From NCBI RefSeq assembly GCF_024347515.1, contig NZ_AP025493.1, forward strand, positions 186,001-250,000: 64,000 nt of DNA, given 5' to 3'. This DNA comes from Vibrio gigantis. Its GTDB lineage: Bacteria > Pseudomonadota > Gammaproteobacteria > Enterobacterales > Vibrionaceae. The translations under genes and the position numbers were made by a program. Shown one piece after another: positions 1-9,734 of the stretch. Position 1 is the first letter of the stretch, and every line of letters starts with the position of its first letter. The notes below the pieces were generated by a model that made no database searches, was not told the origin of the DNA, and saw only the letters and a program-made list of their open reading frames with translations.

Positions 1-507
1 ATTCTTGATGTTATTAGAGGTATCTCTGAGCAAACTAATTTGCTTGCACTTAACGCCGCAATTGAAGCTGCGCGTGCTGGTGAAGCCGGCCGAGGCTTTG
101 CGGTAGTTGCTGACGAAGTTCGTAACCTTGCGACAAAAACAGCACAATCGACCGATGAAATTGACACTATGATCAACCAACTCCAAACCGAAGCTAAGAA
201 TGCTGTTAGCTCTATGAGTAATAGTAAGAGCTTAATTGAAGAGGGCACGGCTGAAACTCAAATGGCTCGCCAAGCTTTGGAAAAAATATCTACACAAGTT
301 TTGGCTATTCTTGATATTAACACGCAAGTTGCGACGGCAACGGAACAGCAGTCAGCGGTAGCAAATGAGATCAATATGAACATGGATACGGTCAATAGCT
401 CAGTCAAAAATGGTTTGACTGCAAGTGAGAAGTTAGAACAATCAAGCAAGCAATTGGCTGAGTTGTCACAAGTACTCGATCGTTATGTCGGTTCATTTAA
501 AATCTAG
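1..507 (+). CDS. Methyl-accepting chemotaxis protein, C-terminal part
   Basis: The reading frame is open from base 1, so the gene begins upstream and only about the last 168 residues are here. It contains the highly conserved receptor hairpin tip that contacts CheA/CheW ([18 protein letters not shown], then [15 protein letters not shown]), followed by the descending coiled-coil arm. The protein would be a chemoreceptor sensing a ligand through an N-terminal domain not in the window, so the ligand cannot be guessed. It ends in DRYVGSFKI without a CheR/CheB tethering pentapeptide. A strong hairpin terminator follows. A second, complete receptor lies at 40.6-42.1 kb. Confidence 0.95.
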   Translation: MLDVIRGISEQTNLLALNAAIEAARAGEAGRGFAVVADEVRNLATKTAQSTDEIDTMINQLQTEAKNAVSSMSNSKSLIEEGTAETQMARQALEKISTQVLAILDINTQVATATEQQSAVANEINMNMDTVNSSVKNGLTASEKLEQSSKQLAELSQVLDRYVGSFKI

Positions 508-555
508 ATTTCTTAGCATATCTCATTAAGAGGTGTGTCGAATATCCAGTTATTC

Positions 556-592
556 AATAGCGCTTATGTCATACATGAGCGCTATTTTTTTG
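556..592 (+). terminator. Rho-independent terminator of the chemoreceptor gene
   Basis: The arms AATAGCGCT and AGCGCTATT, extended by ATGT/ACAT, pair around a short loop and run straight into a T tract. It lies 49 bases after the receptor stop codon. Confidence 0.85.
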
Positions 593-868
593 CGATATAC
601 AGACGCAGATACTCCGATAGAGAGCAGCAGAAATGAAGAGTCTACCTGCAGTGTAAAATTGTGACAATTTGACCATGCAGAACAACTTAGTCAAAGAAGA
701 CAATGGCAGCAAGGCGCTTACTTTTATTAGCACATGCGTAAGGTCAAAAAATCGACTAAATAACAGCTCTGGCGCGACACAGAAAGTGTTACATATCTCA
801 TCACGATGTATAGTTATTGATAGTTTATTCAGTAATTGTATCTGTAGCTGTCAGTTGATGTGGGTGTT
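593..868. other. Intergenic stretch before the prepilin gene
   Basis: No convincing gene was found. One 67-codon frame (669-872) has no ribosome binding site and a composition unlike the neighbours. The prepilin promoter should lie here, but no clear -35/-10 pair stands out. Confidence 0.5.
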
Positions 869-1426
869 ATGAAGAAAAACGGCTTTACGTTAATGGAATT
901 AATCATTGTTATCGTGATACTCGGTGTTTTGGCTGTGACAGCAGCCCCGAGGTTTCTTAATATCCAAGAGTCGGCAAGAGAAGCGGTACTTGAGGGCGTC
1001 GCTGGTGCAATGGAAGGGGTAATCACTCAGGTAACCTCTAAGGCTATTATTGTCGGATTAGACCCGGCTGCTAGCAACCCAAGTGACCAGAGTAATTACG
1101 TTATCGATTTTGGTATCGGCAGCGTTGAAGTCGATTGGGGAACGCTTTGCCCTGAAAGTCGAGGCGAGTCTGGCGACAAATTAAATATGCTCGATTTCCT
1201 GACATTGTCAGAGGATGACAGCTTAACGTCTGACTTTGCTAATAGGTATACAGTGGTTGGCTATGAATACCCGTTTACCACTGGAGATCTTGGCGGTGCC
1301 ATAATAGACGATCTTCCATCTGGTTGTTATGTTCTCTATGATTCTTTTGGTGGTAGAACGAGTGGAGATACATGTCCAGCTGATGGTTGTGTATGTACAG
1401 TTCAAGTCGTTAACGATGAGTGTTAA
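869..1426 (+). CDS. Type IV prepilin-like (pseudopilin/MSHA-like) protein
   Basis: The start is the second in-frame ATG, giving the short class III leader MKKNG followed by FTLMELIIVIVILGVLA, the site cut and N-methylated by prepilin peptidase PilD. The hydrophobic N-terminal helix and the PRFLNIQ that follows resemble MSHA-type major pilins. The C-terminal domain is rich in Cys (CPES, SGCYV, TCPADGCVC, DEC), suggesting a disulphide-bonded globular head. It stands alone: no assembly ATPase, platform or minor pilin genes adjoin it, so it would need machinery encoded elsewhere (MSHA, type IV pili or type II secretion). The family is clear; which machine it joins is not. An ATG at 860 would only lengthen the leader by three residues. 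Confidence 0.85.
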   Translation: MKKNGFTLMELIIVIVILGVLAVTAAPRFLNIQESAREAVLEGVAGAMEGVITQVTSKAIIVGLDPAASNPSDQSNYVIDFGIGSVEVDWGTLCPESRGESGDKLNMLDFLTLSEDDSLTSDFANRYTVVGYEYPFTTGDLGGAIIDDLPSGCYVLYDSFGGRTSGDTCPADGCVCTVQVVNDEC

Positions 1427-1460
1427 ACCGAACACATGAATTGATTTATAGAAATTCAAT

Positions 1461-1503
1461 AAAAAAGCGCGTTATTACCGATTGGTAGTAACGCGCTATT
1501 TTG
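1461..1503. terminator. Bidirectional terminator between prepilin and MATE genes
   Basis: The 13-base arms GCGCGTTATTACC and GGTAGTAACGCGC form an almost perfect stem (one mismatch) flanked by an A run on the left and T-rich sequence on the right, so it can serve both convergent genes. Confidence 0.85.
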
Positions 1504-1523
1504 TATCAGTTTAATGCTCAGTT

Positions 1524-2906
1524 TTAGTTTGCCAATGGAGCACTTGCTGATGGCAAGTCACGCTTCTTAATCACGTATCGTAAGCGAATTAACATCAGAG
1601 CTGCTGAAACACTCAAGCCCGTCAGAATACCAATCCAAAAGCCTTCTTCACCCATCGCAGGCACAATGTGGTCTGTTAAGCCCAACACCATGCCGAGTGG
1701 TAGCGCCAAGCCCCAATATGAAGCGATGGCTAAGATCATCGGGATCTTAGTGTCTTTATAGCCGCGAAGAGCACCGTTTGCCGAGGTTTGCAGAGCATCA
1801 CTGAATTGGTACATAGCGGTAAAGGTCAATAACACTGCTGCAGTTGCGCTGATTACTGGGTCAGTTGTGTAAAGCCTAATGATTAATTCAGGGAACAGTA
1901 GGAACATCGCAACTGAAAGCAATGAAATCAACGCTGCAACCAAGATGCCAACTTTGCTGCGTTCAATTGCGCCTAGTTCATCTTTTTCACCTAGCGCGTG
2001 CCCAACACGAATCGTGATGCCAAATGAGATACTCATTGGAATCACATAAGTTAGGCTTGAGATGTTAAGTGCAATTTGCGCCGCTGCCACGTTCTCGGCA
2101 CCAATACGGCCGATCATCAGAGCTATTACTGCAAAGATGCTGCCACACACAGCGATATTCATACCGATAGGTAAACCTAACCTTAGAAGGTGAAGCATCT
2201 CTTTTGCTTTTGGTTTAGCGTCAGCAAAGCTAATAATAGTTTTGTAGTGGTGATGACCTTTAATGTAGGAATAGAGCATGCCCGACATTAGCCAATACAC
2301 CAAGCTTGTCGCCCAGCCACAACCCACAGCACCCATTTCAGGGAAGCCGAATTTACCGTAGATAAGCACGTAGTTGACTGGAATATTAATCAGCAAACCA
2401 ATTACCGAAATGATCATCGGCACTTTGGTGTTGTTCATGCCTTCACAGAAGCCATTCAAGGTATAAAACAGGGCAATACCCGGCACACCAAAGGCTAGGG
2501 CAAACGCATAGTCACTGCCAATTGGAATGATCTCAGCGGCTACGCCAATCCATTCTAAGATCGGTTTCGCACTCACCAAGTAAGCGATAAGCAGTACACT
2601 CGCAATTAATGCCAACCAAACCATCTGGAAGAATTCAACAGAGATACTTTGAAAGTCGCGTGCGCCTCGGTGGTAAGCGACAACAGGCGTTAGCGCCATA
2701 ATCACACCACGCAGTAACAGCAATACAGGAATCCAAAGGCTGGTGCCAAGTGCAATAGCGGCGAGATCGGCAGGGCTTACTTGGCCAGCCATTGTCGTAT
2801 CGACAAATCCCATCGCTTGGGTAGCTATTTGAGTCAAAATGATTGGAATCGAAAGATGCATAAGCGCACCCGATTCACGAGTAAAAGGACGAAATTTCGT
2901 TAGCAT
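1524..2906 (-). CDS. MATE family multidrug efflux transporter (NorM-like)
   Basis: The 460 residues are the usual size for a 12-helix NorM-type exporter, a cation-coupled antiporter of cationic drugs in the inner membrane. Family features include the N-terminal helix IPIILTQIATQAMGFVDTTMAG, MATE-type half-repeats with PVVAYHRGA, the GVPGIALFYTLNGFCEG region and TSANGALRGYKDTKIPM in the second half. Vibrios carry several paralogues (NorM, VcmA/B, VcrM and others), and this sequence alone does not tell which one it is. It is monocistronic, convergent with the prepilin gene and shares its terminator. The start lacks a good Shine-Dalgarno, so an internal start remains possible. Confidence 0.9.
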   Translation of the reverse strand: MLTKFRPFTRESGALMHLSIPIILTQIATQAMGFVDTTMAGQVSPADLAAIALGTSLWIPVLLLLRGVIMALTPVVAYHRGARDFQSISVEFFQMVWLALIASVLLIAYLVSAKPILEWIGVAAEIIPIGSDYAFALAFGVPGIALFYTLNGFCEGMNNTKVPMIISVIGLLINIPVNYVLIYGKFGFPEMGAVGCGWATSLVYWLMSGMLYSYIKGHHHYKTIISFADAKPKAKEMLHLLRLGLPIGMNIAVCGSIFAVIALMIGRIGAENVAAAQIALNISSLTYVIPMSISFGITIRVGHALGEKDELGAIERSKVGILVAALISLLSVAMFLLFPELIIRLYTTDPVISATAAVLLTFTAMYQFSDALQTSANGALRGYKDTKIPMILAIASYWGLALPLGMVLGLTDHIVPAMGEEGFWIGILTGLSVSAALMLIRLRYVIKKRDLPSASAPLAN

Positions 2907-3284
2907 GGAAGTTCACAACACCAATATAAATACACGAATGATGGCAGGATGGCCGGTGTGTATTTTAGGATGTGCCCCGTTGGGCGGGCGACAATATAAA
3001 CACCTTACCGTATAGGGTCAAGGTTTTGGTTTACAGATGTTCATTTATGTAGAGCGTGAGTTTGAGCTATATCGTTCTAAAGCTGCCTTTAGTTACGTAA
3101 GTGCCTGATTTTAATTTGATTCGTATGCAGCGGGAAAGTCTACATTTGCTATGTAAATCACTAAGGTTCCTGCATAAGTTATTGTTATAAATAAGCTGAA
3201 GTCAGTACAATTGGTAGCATAATGAATTTGACAGAATGATGTTTACGCTTACGTGTTCTAGTTAATTAAGAGGAGAGTTAATAC
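2907..3284. other. Divergent intergenic region, no gene seen
   Basis: This separates the MATE gene (leftward) from an unknown gene (rightward). It presumably holds both promoters. Only very short frames occur. GGAG at 3272-3275 serves the downstream gene. Confidence 0.5.
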
Positions 3285-3665
3285 ATGGAGCAAATTTTGC
3301 CTTTTGCTACTACAAATGAAATGGCTGTCGCAATTGGGCTCTTAGGACCATATGCTTTAAAGCGATGTGAGCCAAAACTTGAAAGGTTGTTTTCTTCTGT
3401 TCAAACTATTGCTCTATTTCGAGGTTTGAGTGCTTGGAAGCGTGAACGTAAATATAAACGCTTGAAGGAAATTCGGCGTAATAGGAATATTTATCCCATA
3501 GTTCAAGATGAAATTGCTAAGTGTCATACCCATTTCATTATGTTTAGTATCTCAATATTGTTTTATGTATATCTATTGATGGACAGTCCTATCAAAGAGT
3601 TATTTAACATTAATGTGTGGTTTACGGTGTGCTTAGCATTTCCTATTTCCTATTTACTATTTTGA
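3285..3665 (+). CDS. Unknown membrane protein, 126 aa
   Basis: I do not recognise this protein. The start is supported by AGGAGAG eight or so bases upstream. The first ~80 residues contain a basic stretch (AWKRERKYKRLKEIRRNRN), and residues ~85-126 form two hydrophobic helices (HFIMFSISILFYVYLLMD and VWFTVCLAFPISYLLF), with the C-terminus ending directly in the second helix. It is probably an inner-membrane protein with a cytoplasmic basic N-terminus. Base composition is more AT-rich than the MATE and gcv neighbours, and the next gene is also unknown, so the pair may be an accessory acquisition. Confidence 0.6.
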   Translation: MEQILPFATTNEMAVAIGLLGPYALKRCEPKLERLFSSVQTIALFRGLSAWKRERKYKRLKEIRRNRNIYPIVQDEIAKCHTHFIMFSISILFYVYLLMDSPIKELFNINVWFTVCLAFPISYLLF

Positions 3666-3840
3666 AATCAGATGGTTGCTCGCATCGACAAAGAAAAATG
3701 AGTTGTTAGGATCAATGCGAAGAAAACGCGTATGGCACGGTATTTAAAATGATTCCTAATCCTCGGGATTTTGTCTTTGTGTTGGTTTTTTTGTGAAGGT
3801 ATGGTCGAGTTATCTGTGATAGCGCTACTCACACCTAAAT

Positions 3841-4578
3841 ATGACCTTAGGACAAAATTGGAAGTATATGCAGAATATAAAAAGAACGAACGTAGTTGCT
3901 CAATGTTTGAAGAGTCAGGTCAGGGATTTCTGGATAGATATTGCTGAAATACCTTTAGACGGTGTTTTAGATCTCGCGTTAAAAGACTCGGATTTCTTGC
4001 GAGAAGTTCCCGGACTAAAGGCGATCCTTGCCTCAACTGATCTGTATAGTGCAATTCAAAGTGCTAGTTTTTTAAAAAAATACGCACACTTTGTTGGTCA
4101 GATCTCTGTTGAGAAGTTAACGGAAGAAGATGCTAAAAATCTTGATGTTGTCCTGTCGTCACCTAAAGACATAGATAAAATCATCGAAAATACAATTATC
4201 TATATCGACAGGTATCATAACGAGTTAAAGGCTAAATTACTGGGTAAGCTATTTGTAGAAACCTTTAAGCACAATAGGTTTAGCGTTAAAGAGTATAACT
4301 CTTTGATGTTCAGTATCGAACAAGTTCACCCGGTTGAAGGCTGGGACTGTCTCAAAGAGTTCTACAAATATGATCAGCGTTTGGCAAAGTCATCTTCAGA
4401 GCGAGAAACGCAAGATATTTGGGCAGAAGGAGCAAAGATAGACTTTCAGCCATTGTTAATGTCAGGCTTACTGAGACTACCTAGTGGGGGTAGTTATTCT
4501 GGAGATTTAGGTGGGGCGTTTATAAATAAAAAGGGAATTAAATTCTATGAATACATAATAAAAGGTGTTCTTGAATAA
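3841..4578 (+). CDS. Unknown cytosolic protein, 245 aa
   Basis: I do not recognise this protein. It has no signal peptide or membrane helix; the sequence is mainly helical and ends in a Gly/Ser-rich piece (LPSGGSYSGDLGGAF) before a final helix. The frame is closed upstream by a stop at 3820. Two starts are possible: ATG 3841 with no evident ribosome binding site, or ATG 3868 (MQNIKRTN) preceded by AGGA and GGAAG. An imperfect terminator hairpin follows at 4600. With the preceding membrane protein it forms a small block of unknown genes in the same orientation, separated by 175 bases. Confidence 0.6.
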   Translation: MTLGQNWKYMQNIKRTNVVAQCLKSQVRDFWIDIAEIPLDGVLDLALKDSDFLREVPGLKAILASTDLYSAIQSASFLKKYAHFVGQISVEKLTEEDAKNLDVVLSSPKDIDKIIENTIIYIDRYHNELKAKLLGKLFVETFKHNRFSVKEYNSLMFSIEQVHPVEGWDCLKEFYKYDQRLAKSSSERETQDIWAEGAKIDFQPLLMSGLLRLPSGGSYSGDLGGAFINKKGIKFYEYIIKGVLE

Positions 4579-4599
4579 TTTTGTTAACAAACTATCAAG

Positions 4600-4629
4600 G
4601 CGCCAATAGCTGATCTGGCGCTGTTTTTA
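4600..4629 (+). terminator. Probable terminator after the 245-aa gene
   Basis: GCGCCA and TGGCGC pair around a ten-base loop and are followed by TGTTTTTATTTTTT. The stem is only six pairs, hence modest confidence. Confidence 0.5.
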
Positions 4630-4678
4630 TTTTTTATGTCACTATTTCAAAGCTTCAACCTAACGCCGTACAAGCCTT

Positions 4679-4786
4679 CTATTGCCACAACGCCAGCAGA
4701 AACACAAAAAGCCCAATCCCGAGCGTGACTTTTAGAAGCAGGCCAAGAGGGGCTCCACCTTTTGGCGATTTATTGCAACATCCCAT
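4679..4786 (-). CDS. Small membrane peptide, 35 aa
   Basis: An ATG preceded by GAGGAA at a good distance opens a 35-codon frame, MGCCNKSPKGGAPLG followed by a continuous hydrophobic segment to LWQ-stop. A Cys pair and a Pro/Gly-rich N-terminus precede one predicted membrane helix (about residues 14-34). It sits between a terminator on the left and gcvP's terminator on the right and reads toward the convergent unknown gene. The strong ribosome binding site and clean helix argue for a real small protein. No function can be assigned. Confidence 0.6.
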   Translation of the reverse strand: MGCCNKSPKGGAPLGLLLKVTLGIGLFVFLLALWQ

Positions 4787-4880
4787 AATTGTTTCCTCAT
4801 TCATCGTTGGATTCATTTCACCTTAAACCTTTCCCTTACGGTAAGGTCAATGCATTTGTTTACGTTGAATTTCAGAAAAC

Positions 4881-4912
4881 AAAAAGGCGAACCATTTGGT
4901 TCGCCTTTTGTT
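4881..4912 (-). terminator. Terminator of the glyA-gcvH-gcvP transcript
   Basis: AAAGGCGAACCA and TGGTTCGCCTTT form a perfect stem with a tight loop. Read on the minus strand it ends in a T run, 28 bases after gcvP. Confidence 0.85.
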
Positions 4913-4940
4913 ATGTTTCGCTGCTTAGCGCCGCTACGAA

Positions 4941-7820
4941 TTAGTCTTCGTAGTTGTCGATGCTTGGGCAAGAGCAGATTAGGTTACGGTCGCCGTATAC
5001 GTTGTCTACACGGTTAACAGTAGGCCAGTACTTCGAGTTCTTCGTTGCTTTCGATGGGAAGCAAGCCAGTTCGCGAGAGTATGGGCGATCCCATTCTGCG
5101 CTTGAAAGGTCAACTTGTGTGTGCGGTGCGTTCACTAGAGGGTTGTTGTCTAGTGGCCATTCACCAGCTTTCACTGCTGCCATTTCGTGACGGATTGCGA
5201 TCATCGCTTCACAGAAACGGTCTAGCTCTTCTAAATCTTCTGATTCAGTTGGCTCTACCATTAATGTGCCAGCTACTGGGAAAGACATAGTAGGCGCGTG
5301 GAAACCGAAGTCCATTAGACGCTTAGCAATATCTTCTTCGCTGATACCTGTGTCTTCTTTAAGTGGACGAATATCGATAATACATTCGTGCGCTACGCGG
5401 CCGTTAGTGCCACGGTAAAGAACAGGGTAGTGAGGACGTAGTTTTTCCATCACGTAGTTCGCGTTCAGAATCGCCACTTTAGTTGCGTCTGTTAGGCCAG
5501 GTTCGCCCATCATTGCGATGTAAGCCCAAGAGATAGGTAGGATTGAAGCACTACCTAGATCTGCAGCCGATACCGCGTAGTCAGAACCTTGTACACCGTT
5601 TTCGATGTGACCTGGTAGGAAAGGTGCTAGGTGTGATTTAACACCGATAGGACCCATACCCGGACCGCCACCACCGTGTGGGATACAGAATGTTTTGTGT
5701 AGGTTCAAGTGAGATACGTCTGAACCGATGAAGCCAGGTGAAGTTAGACCTACTTGAGCGTTCATGTTCGCGCCGTCTAGGTAAACCTGACCGCCCGCTG
5801 CGTGAACTTGTTCACACACTTCTTTCACTTGCTCTTCGTATACGCCGTGCGTAGAAGGGTAAGTGATCATGATGCTTGATAGGTTGTCTTTGTGCTTCTC
5901 GATTTTCGCTGCTAGGTCAGTCATGTCGATGTTGCCATCTTCATCACACTTAACAACCACTACCTTCATTGAAACCATTGATGCTGTTGCAGGGTTAGTA
6001 CCGTGCGCAGAGCTTGGGATCAGACAAACGTTACGGTGAGCTTCACCGCGGCTTGCATGGTAACGTTGAATCGCGATTAGACCCGCGTATTCACCAGATG
6101 CACCAGAGTTAGGCTGTAGTGAGAAATCGTCGTAACCGGTGATTTCACATAGCTTCTCTTTAAGATCTTTCGCTAGTGCTGTGTAGCCAGCCGCTTGCTC
6201 TAGAGGTGCGAATGGGTGAATTGAACCAAACTCAGGCCATGTTACTGGAATCATCTCAGCAGCTGCGTTCAGCTTCATCGTACAGCTGCCCAGTGGGATC
6301 ATGCCGTGCGTTAGTGAGAAGTCTTTGTTCTCAAGCTGTTTTAGGTAACGCATCATTTGCGTTTCGCTGTGGTGCGTGTTGAATACTGGGTGAGTTAGGA
6401 ATTCTGATTCACGACGGCAGTTTTCTGGAATTGCTGCAAATTCGTTTGATGCAATGTCAGAAGAGAGTGCTTGAACGTCTTGTTTCACGTCGAAGATAGC
6501 GAATAGGGCATTCACGTCGTCGATTGTGGTTGTTTCGTCTAAGCTGATACCGATCTTACCTTTAAGAAGGCGAAGGTTGATGTCTGCTGCTTGCGCTTTC
6601 GCGTACAGTGCATCTGTCTTCTCTTCAGAGTTGATCGTGATGGTATCAAAGAAGCTGTTGTTCGTTAGCTCGTAACCCGCTTTAGTCAGGCCTGCCGCTA
6701 GGATAGCTGTCATGTGGTGAGTACGACGAGCAATAGTACGTAGGCCTTCTGCACCGTGGTAAACCGCGTAGAAAGACGCCATGTTTGCTAGAAGCGCTTG
6801 AGCCGTACAGATGTTCGATGTCGCTTTCTCGCGGCGGATGTGTTGCTCACGAGTTTGCATCGCCATACGTAGTGCTTGGTTACCGTGCGTATCGATAGAA
6901 ACACCGATTACACGACCTGGCATTGTACGCTTGTGCTTTTCACGAGTTGCCATGAATGCAGCGTGTGGACCGCCGTAACCCATAGGAACACCGAAGCGCT
7001 GAGCTGAACCAATTACTACGTCTGCGCCCATTTCGCCAGCAGGCTTAAGTAGAGCAGAAGCAAGTAGATCTGTTGCAACGGTTACAAGCGTTTTGTTTGC
7101 TTGAGCTTTTGCAATGACGTCTGTTAGATCACGAACTTCGCCTGTTGTACCAGGGTATTGAACTAACGCACCAAATACGTCTTGCTCTGGAAGTGTTTCA
7201 AGAGCGCCAACCATTACTTCAAAACCGATGTACTCAGCACGAGTTTTAACAACTTCTAGTGTTTGAGGGTGAACATCGTCAGCAACGAAGAATACTTTGC
7301 TCTTGCTCTTACCAGCACGCTTACACAGTGTCATTGCTTCGCCAGCTGCTGTCGCTTCATCTAGAAGAGACGCGTTCGCGATTTCCATACCCGTTAGGTC
7401 CATTACCATTTGTTGGTAATTCAGTAGAGCTTCAAGACGACCTTGAGAAATCTCTGGTTGGTATGGTGTGTAAGCTGTGTACCAGCCTGGGTTCTCTAAA
7501 ACGTTACGTAGAATAACGTTTGGAGTGAATGTGTTGTAGTAGCCTTGGCCAATGAAGGTACGTTTCACTTGGTTTAGGTTTGCGATCTCTTTAAGAGAGG
7601 TCAGCATGTCCATTTCGCTCAGTGGCGCAGCAAGTGTCATTGGTTTTTCAAGACGGATTTGTGCAGGAACCGTTTCGTCGATCAGTGCGTCTAGGCTAGT
7701 CGCGTTGATCGCTTCAAGCATTTTCTGCTGGTCTGCTTTATTTGGGCCGTTATGACGAGCAACAAACTCGTTTTGTGTGCCCAAGTCTTTCAGTAATTGG
7801 CTTTGAAGTAATTCAGTCAT
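4941..7820 (-). CDS. gcvP: Glycine dehydrogenase (decarboxylating), P protein
   Basis: This is the pyridoxal-phosphate enzyme of the glycine cleavage system. It decarboxylates glycine and transfers the aminomethyl group to the lipoyl arm of GcvH. The 959 residues match the usual single-chain bacterial form with two aminotransferase-like halves. The cofactor Lys lies in [19 protein letters not shown] in the C-terminal half; [12 protein letters not shown] and [13 protein letters not shown] are further family signatures. It is the last gene of glyA-gcvH-gcvP, about 90 bases after gcvH, with a hairpin in the gap (7868-7889). The T protein gene is on the opposite strand 3.3 kb away. Confidence 0.98.
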   Translation of the reverse strand: MTELLQSQLLKDLGTQNEFVARHNGPNKADQQKMLEAINATSLDALIDETVPAQIRLEKPMTLAAPLSEMDMLTSLKEIANLNQVKRTFIGQGYYNTFTPNVILRNVLENPGWYTAYTPYQPEISQGRLEALLNYQQMVMDLTGMEIANASLLDEATAAGEAMTLCKRAGKSKSKVFFVADDVHPQTLEVVKTRAEYIGFEVMVGALETLPEQDVFGALVQYPGTTGEVRDLTDVIAKAQANKTLVTVATDLLASALLKPAGEMGADVVIGSAQRFGVPMGYGGPHAAFMATREKHKRTMPGRVIGVSIDTHGNQALRMAMQTREQHIRREKATSNICTAQALLANMASFYAVYHGAEGLRTIARRTHHMTAILAAGLTKAGYELTNNSFFDTITINSEEKTDALYAKAQAADINLRLLKGKIGISLDETTTIDDVNALFAIFDVKQDVQALSSDIASNEFAAIPENCRRESEFLTHPVFNTHHSETQMMRYLKQLENKDFSLTHGMIPLGSCTMKLNAAAEMIPVTWPEFGSIHPFAPLEQAAGYTALAKDLKEKLCEITGYDDFSLQPNSGASGEYAGLIAIQRYHASRGEAHRNVCLIPSSAHGTNPATASMVSMKVVVVKCDEDGNIDMTDLAAKIEKHKDNLSSIMITYPSTHGVYEEQVKEVCEQVHAAGGQVYLDGANMNAQVGLTSPGFIGSDVSHLNLHKTFCIPHGGGGPGMGPIGVKSHLAPFLPGHIENGVQGSDYAVSAADLGSASILPISWAYIAMMGEPGLTDATKVAILNANYVMEKLRPHYPVLYRGTNGRVAHECIIDIRPLKEDTGISEEDIAKRLMDFGFHAPTMSFPVAGTLMVEPTESEDLEELDRFCEAMIAIRHEMAAVKAGEWPLDNNPLVNAPHTQVDLSSAEWDRPYSRELACFPSKATKNSKYWPTVNRVDNVYGDRNLICSCPSIDNYED

Positions 7821-7867
7821 GATATGTTCTACTTTCTCTCTGGAGCCGTGAGCTAGCCCCTAAAATT

Positions 7868-7889
7868 AAGCTGCTCAAAAGAGCAGCTT
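7868..7889 (-). promoter_or_regulatory. Intercistronic hairpin between gcvH and gcvP
   Basis: AAGCTGCTC and GAGCAGCTT pair perfectly around AAAA. On the transcript (minus strand) it is followed by AATTTTA, a weak U tract. It could be a partial terminator or an mRNA-stabilising element that sets less GcvP than GcvH. The structure is seen; the role is inferred. Confidence 0.55.
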
Positions 7890-7909
7890 TATCGTAATGA
7901 GGTTACCTA

Positions 7910-8290
7910 TTAGTCTTCTTCGATAGAGCTTAGGTATTCTTCCGCATCTTTAAGGTTGTCTAGTTCAGACGCATCAGACATCTTCACTTTAACAATCCAG
8001 CCACCTTCATAAGGTTCTTCGTTGATTAGCTCTGGGCTATCTTCTAATTCTTCGTTGATTTCTACGATTTCGCCAGAGATTGGTGCGTAGATATCAGAAG
8101 CAGCTTTCACTGACTCAACTAGAGAGAAGCTTTCGCCAGCTTCAATTTCGTCGTCAGTGTCAGGCAGGTCAACAAACACAACGTCACCTAGCATCTCTTG
8201 AGCGTGCTCAGAAATACCGATAGTTACAGTACCGTCACCGTTGTCTTTTACCCACTCGTGGCTGTCTGCAAACTTTAGTGTATTGTCCAT
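7910..8290 (-). CDS. gcvH: Glycine cleavage system H protein
   Basis: This is the lipoyl carrier that shuttles the aminomethyl intermediate between GcvP, GcvT and the dihydrolipoyl dehydrogenase. Its 126 residues are typical. The lipoylated Lys is in [13 protein letters not shown], with the [10 protein letters not shown] beta-turn after it and the KFADSHEWV start typical of the family. A clear GGAGA lies before the ATG. It is between glyA (51 bases) and gcvP (89 bases) on the same strand, so the three are likely cotranscribed. It is strongly acidic at the C-terminus (SSIEED). Confidence 0.97.
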   Translation of the reverse strand: MDNTLKFADSHEWVKDNGDGTVTIGISEHAQEMLGDVVFVDLPDTDDEIEAGESFSLVESVKAASDIYAPISGEIVEINEELEDSPELINEEPYEGGWIVKVKMSDASELDNLKDAEEYLSSIEED

Positions 8291-8341
8291 TGCTTATTCT
8301 CCAAAAATTTATGAGGTTTTAATTTAAATCTTAAAAACGGT

Positions 8342-9634
8342 CTAACGGTAAAGAGGGAAGCGCTTGCAAAGCTCTTTAACTTGCTTGCGAACACGTTGCT
8401 CAACTTCAGCGTTGCCTTCAGGGCTTTCAACTAAGCCATCAAGAACATCACCGATCCATTCACCGATAAGTTTGAATTCTTCAGTGCCAAAACCACGACT
8501 GGTTCCAGCTGGCGTACCTAAACGAATGCCAGAGGTAATCATAGGCTTCTCTGTGTCGAATGGTATGCCATTTTTGTTACATGTGATCCCCGCACGCTCT
8601 AATGCTTCTTCAGTTACGTTACCTTTCAAGCCCTTAGGACGAAGGTCAACCAACATTAGGTGCGTGTCTGTTCCGCCAGTCACGATGTCACAACCGCGAG
8701 TTTGCAACACTTCAGCAAGAACTTTTGCGTTGTCGATCACTGAATCAATATAAGTATTAAATTCTGGGCCAAGTGCTTCGCCAAACGCTACTGCTTTAGC
8801 TGCGATAACGTGCATTAGTGGGCCGCCTTGTAGGCCAGGGAATACTGCAGAGTTGATCTTTTTGTTGATGTCTTCGTGGTTAGTCAGAATCATACCGCCG
8901 CGTGGGCCACGAAGTGTTTTGTGCGTTGTTGTTGTAACAACGTGTGCGTGTGGTAGTGGGCTAGGGTGAGCACCTGTCGCGATAAGACCCGCGATGTGTG
9001 CCATATCGACCATTAAGATTGCGCCAACTTCGTCAGCGATTTCACGGAACTTAGCGAAATCAATTACGCGTGGAATAGCACTACCACCAGCAATAATCAT
9101 TTTTGGTTGGTTTTCGATTGCTAAAGCGCGAACCGCTTCGTAATCGATTTCAAGTGTGTCGCGGTCTACGCCATATTGAACTGCGTTGAACCACTTACCT
9201 GACATTGCAGGACGAGCACCGTGAGTAAGGTGGCCACCAGCATCTAGAGACATGCCTAGGATAGTATCGCCAGGTTGAAGTAGGGCAAGTTTAACTGCGC
9301 CGTTTGCTTGAGCGCCAGAGTGAGGCTGTACGTTTACATATTCGCATTTGAAAAGCTGTTTAGCGCGTTCAATCGCGATAGCTTCAACGGTATCTACGTG
9401 CTCACAACCACCGTAGTAACGACGGCCAGGGTAGCCTTCAGCGTATTTGTTGGTTAGGCAAGTGCCTTGAGCTTGCATTACTGCTTTAGAAACGATGTTC
9501 TCAGAAGCAATAAGTTCGATTTGTTCATTTTGACGAGTGTTCTCTGCTTGGATTCCAGCAAATACTGCGTCGTCAGTCGCAGATAGGTTCGTAGAGAAAA
9601 AACTGTCTAAGCTATGGTTTTGGTAAGCGTTCAT
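8342..9634 (-). CDS. glyA: Serine hydroxymethyltransferase
   Basis: This PLP enzyme interconverts serine and glycine with tetrahydrofolate and so partners the glycine cleavage system in one-carbon supply. At 430 residues it is slightly longer than the common ~417, with an extended N-terminus. The cofactor Lys is in [36 protein letters not shown] and the [14 protein letters not shown] region are also diagnostic. Because it is linked to gcvH-gcvP it is probably the second SHMT of the genome (vibrios usually have another on the large chromosome), which is inference. AAAGG lies before the ATG, and a PurR-like half-conserved box is at 9705-9720. Confidence 0.97.
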   Translation of the reverse strand: MNAYQNHSLDSFFSTNLSATDDAVFAGIQAENTRQNEQIELIASENIVSKAVMQAQGTCLTNKYAEGYPGRRYYGGCEHVDTVEAIAIERAKQLFKCEYVNVQPHSGAQANGAVKLALLQPGDTILGMSLDAGGHLTHGARPAMSGKWFNAVQYGVDRDTLEIDYEAVRALAIENQPKMIIAGGSAIPRVIDFAKFREIADEVGAILMVDMAHIAGLIATGAHPSPLPHAHVVTTTTHKTLRGPRGGMILTNHEDINKKINSAVFPGLQGGPLMHVIAAKAVAFGEALGPEFNTYIDSVIDNAKVLAEVLQTRGCDIVTGGTDTHLMLVDLRPKGLKGNVTEEALERAGITCNKNGIPFDTEKPMITSGIRLGTPAGTSRGFGTEEFKLIGEWIGDVLDGLVESPEGNAEVEQRVRKQVKELCKRFPLYR

Positions 9635-9704
9635 TGTCGAGACCTTTCATTAAGCTAATGGTGATTGTTTTTATAGTCCATTAGGTCTTACGTTGATTTC
9701 TGCA

Positions 9705-9720
9705 TCGGTATCGTTTGCGC
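9705..9720. promoter_or_regulatory. Candidate PurR operator upstream of glyA
   Basis: TCGGTATCGTTTGCGC agrees with the PurR consensus ACGCAAACGTTTGCGT at 11 of 16 positions. The right half is nearly perfect and the left half is degenerate, much as I recall for the E. coli glyA site. It lies 71 bases before the glyA start. Function is inferred. Confidence 0.45.
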
Positions 9721-9734
9721 TATATAGGTATAGA

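Noticed and set aside
669-872. 67-codon frame before the prepilin gene
   Set aside because: No ribosome binding site, overlaps the prepilin start and has a non-protein-like composition.
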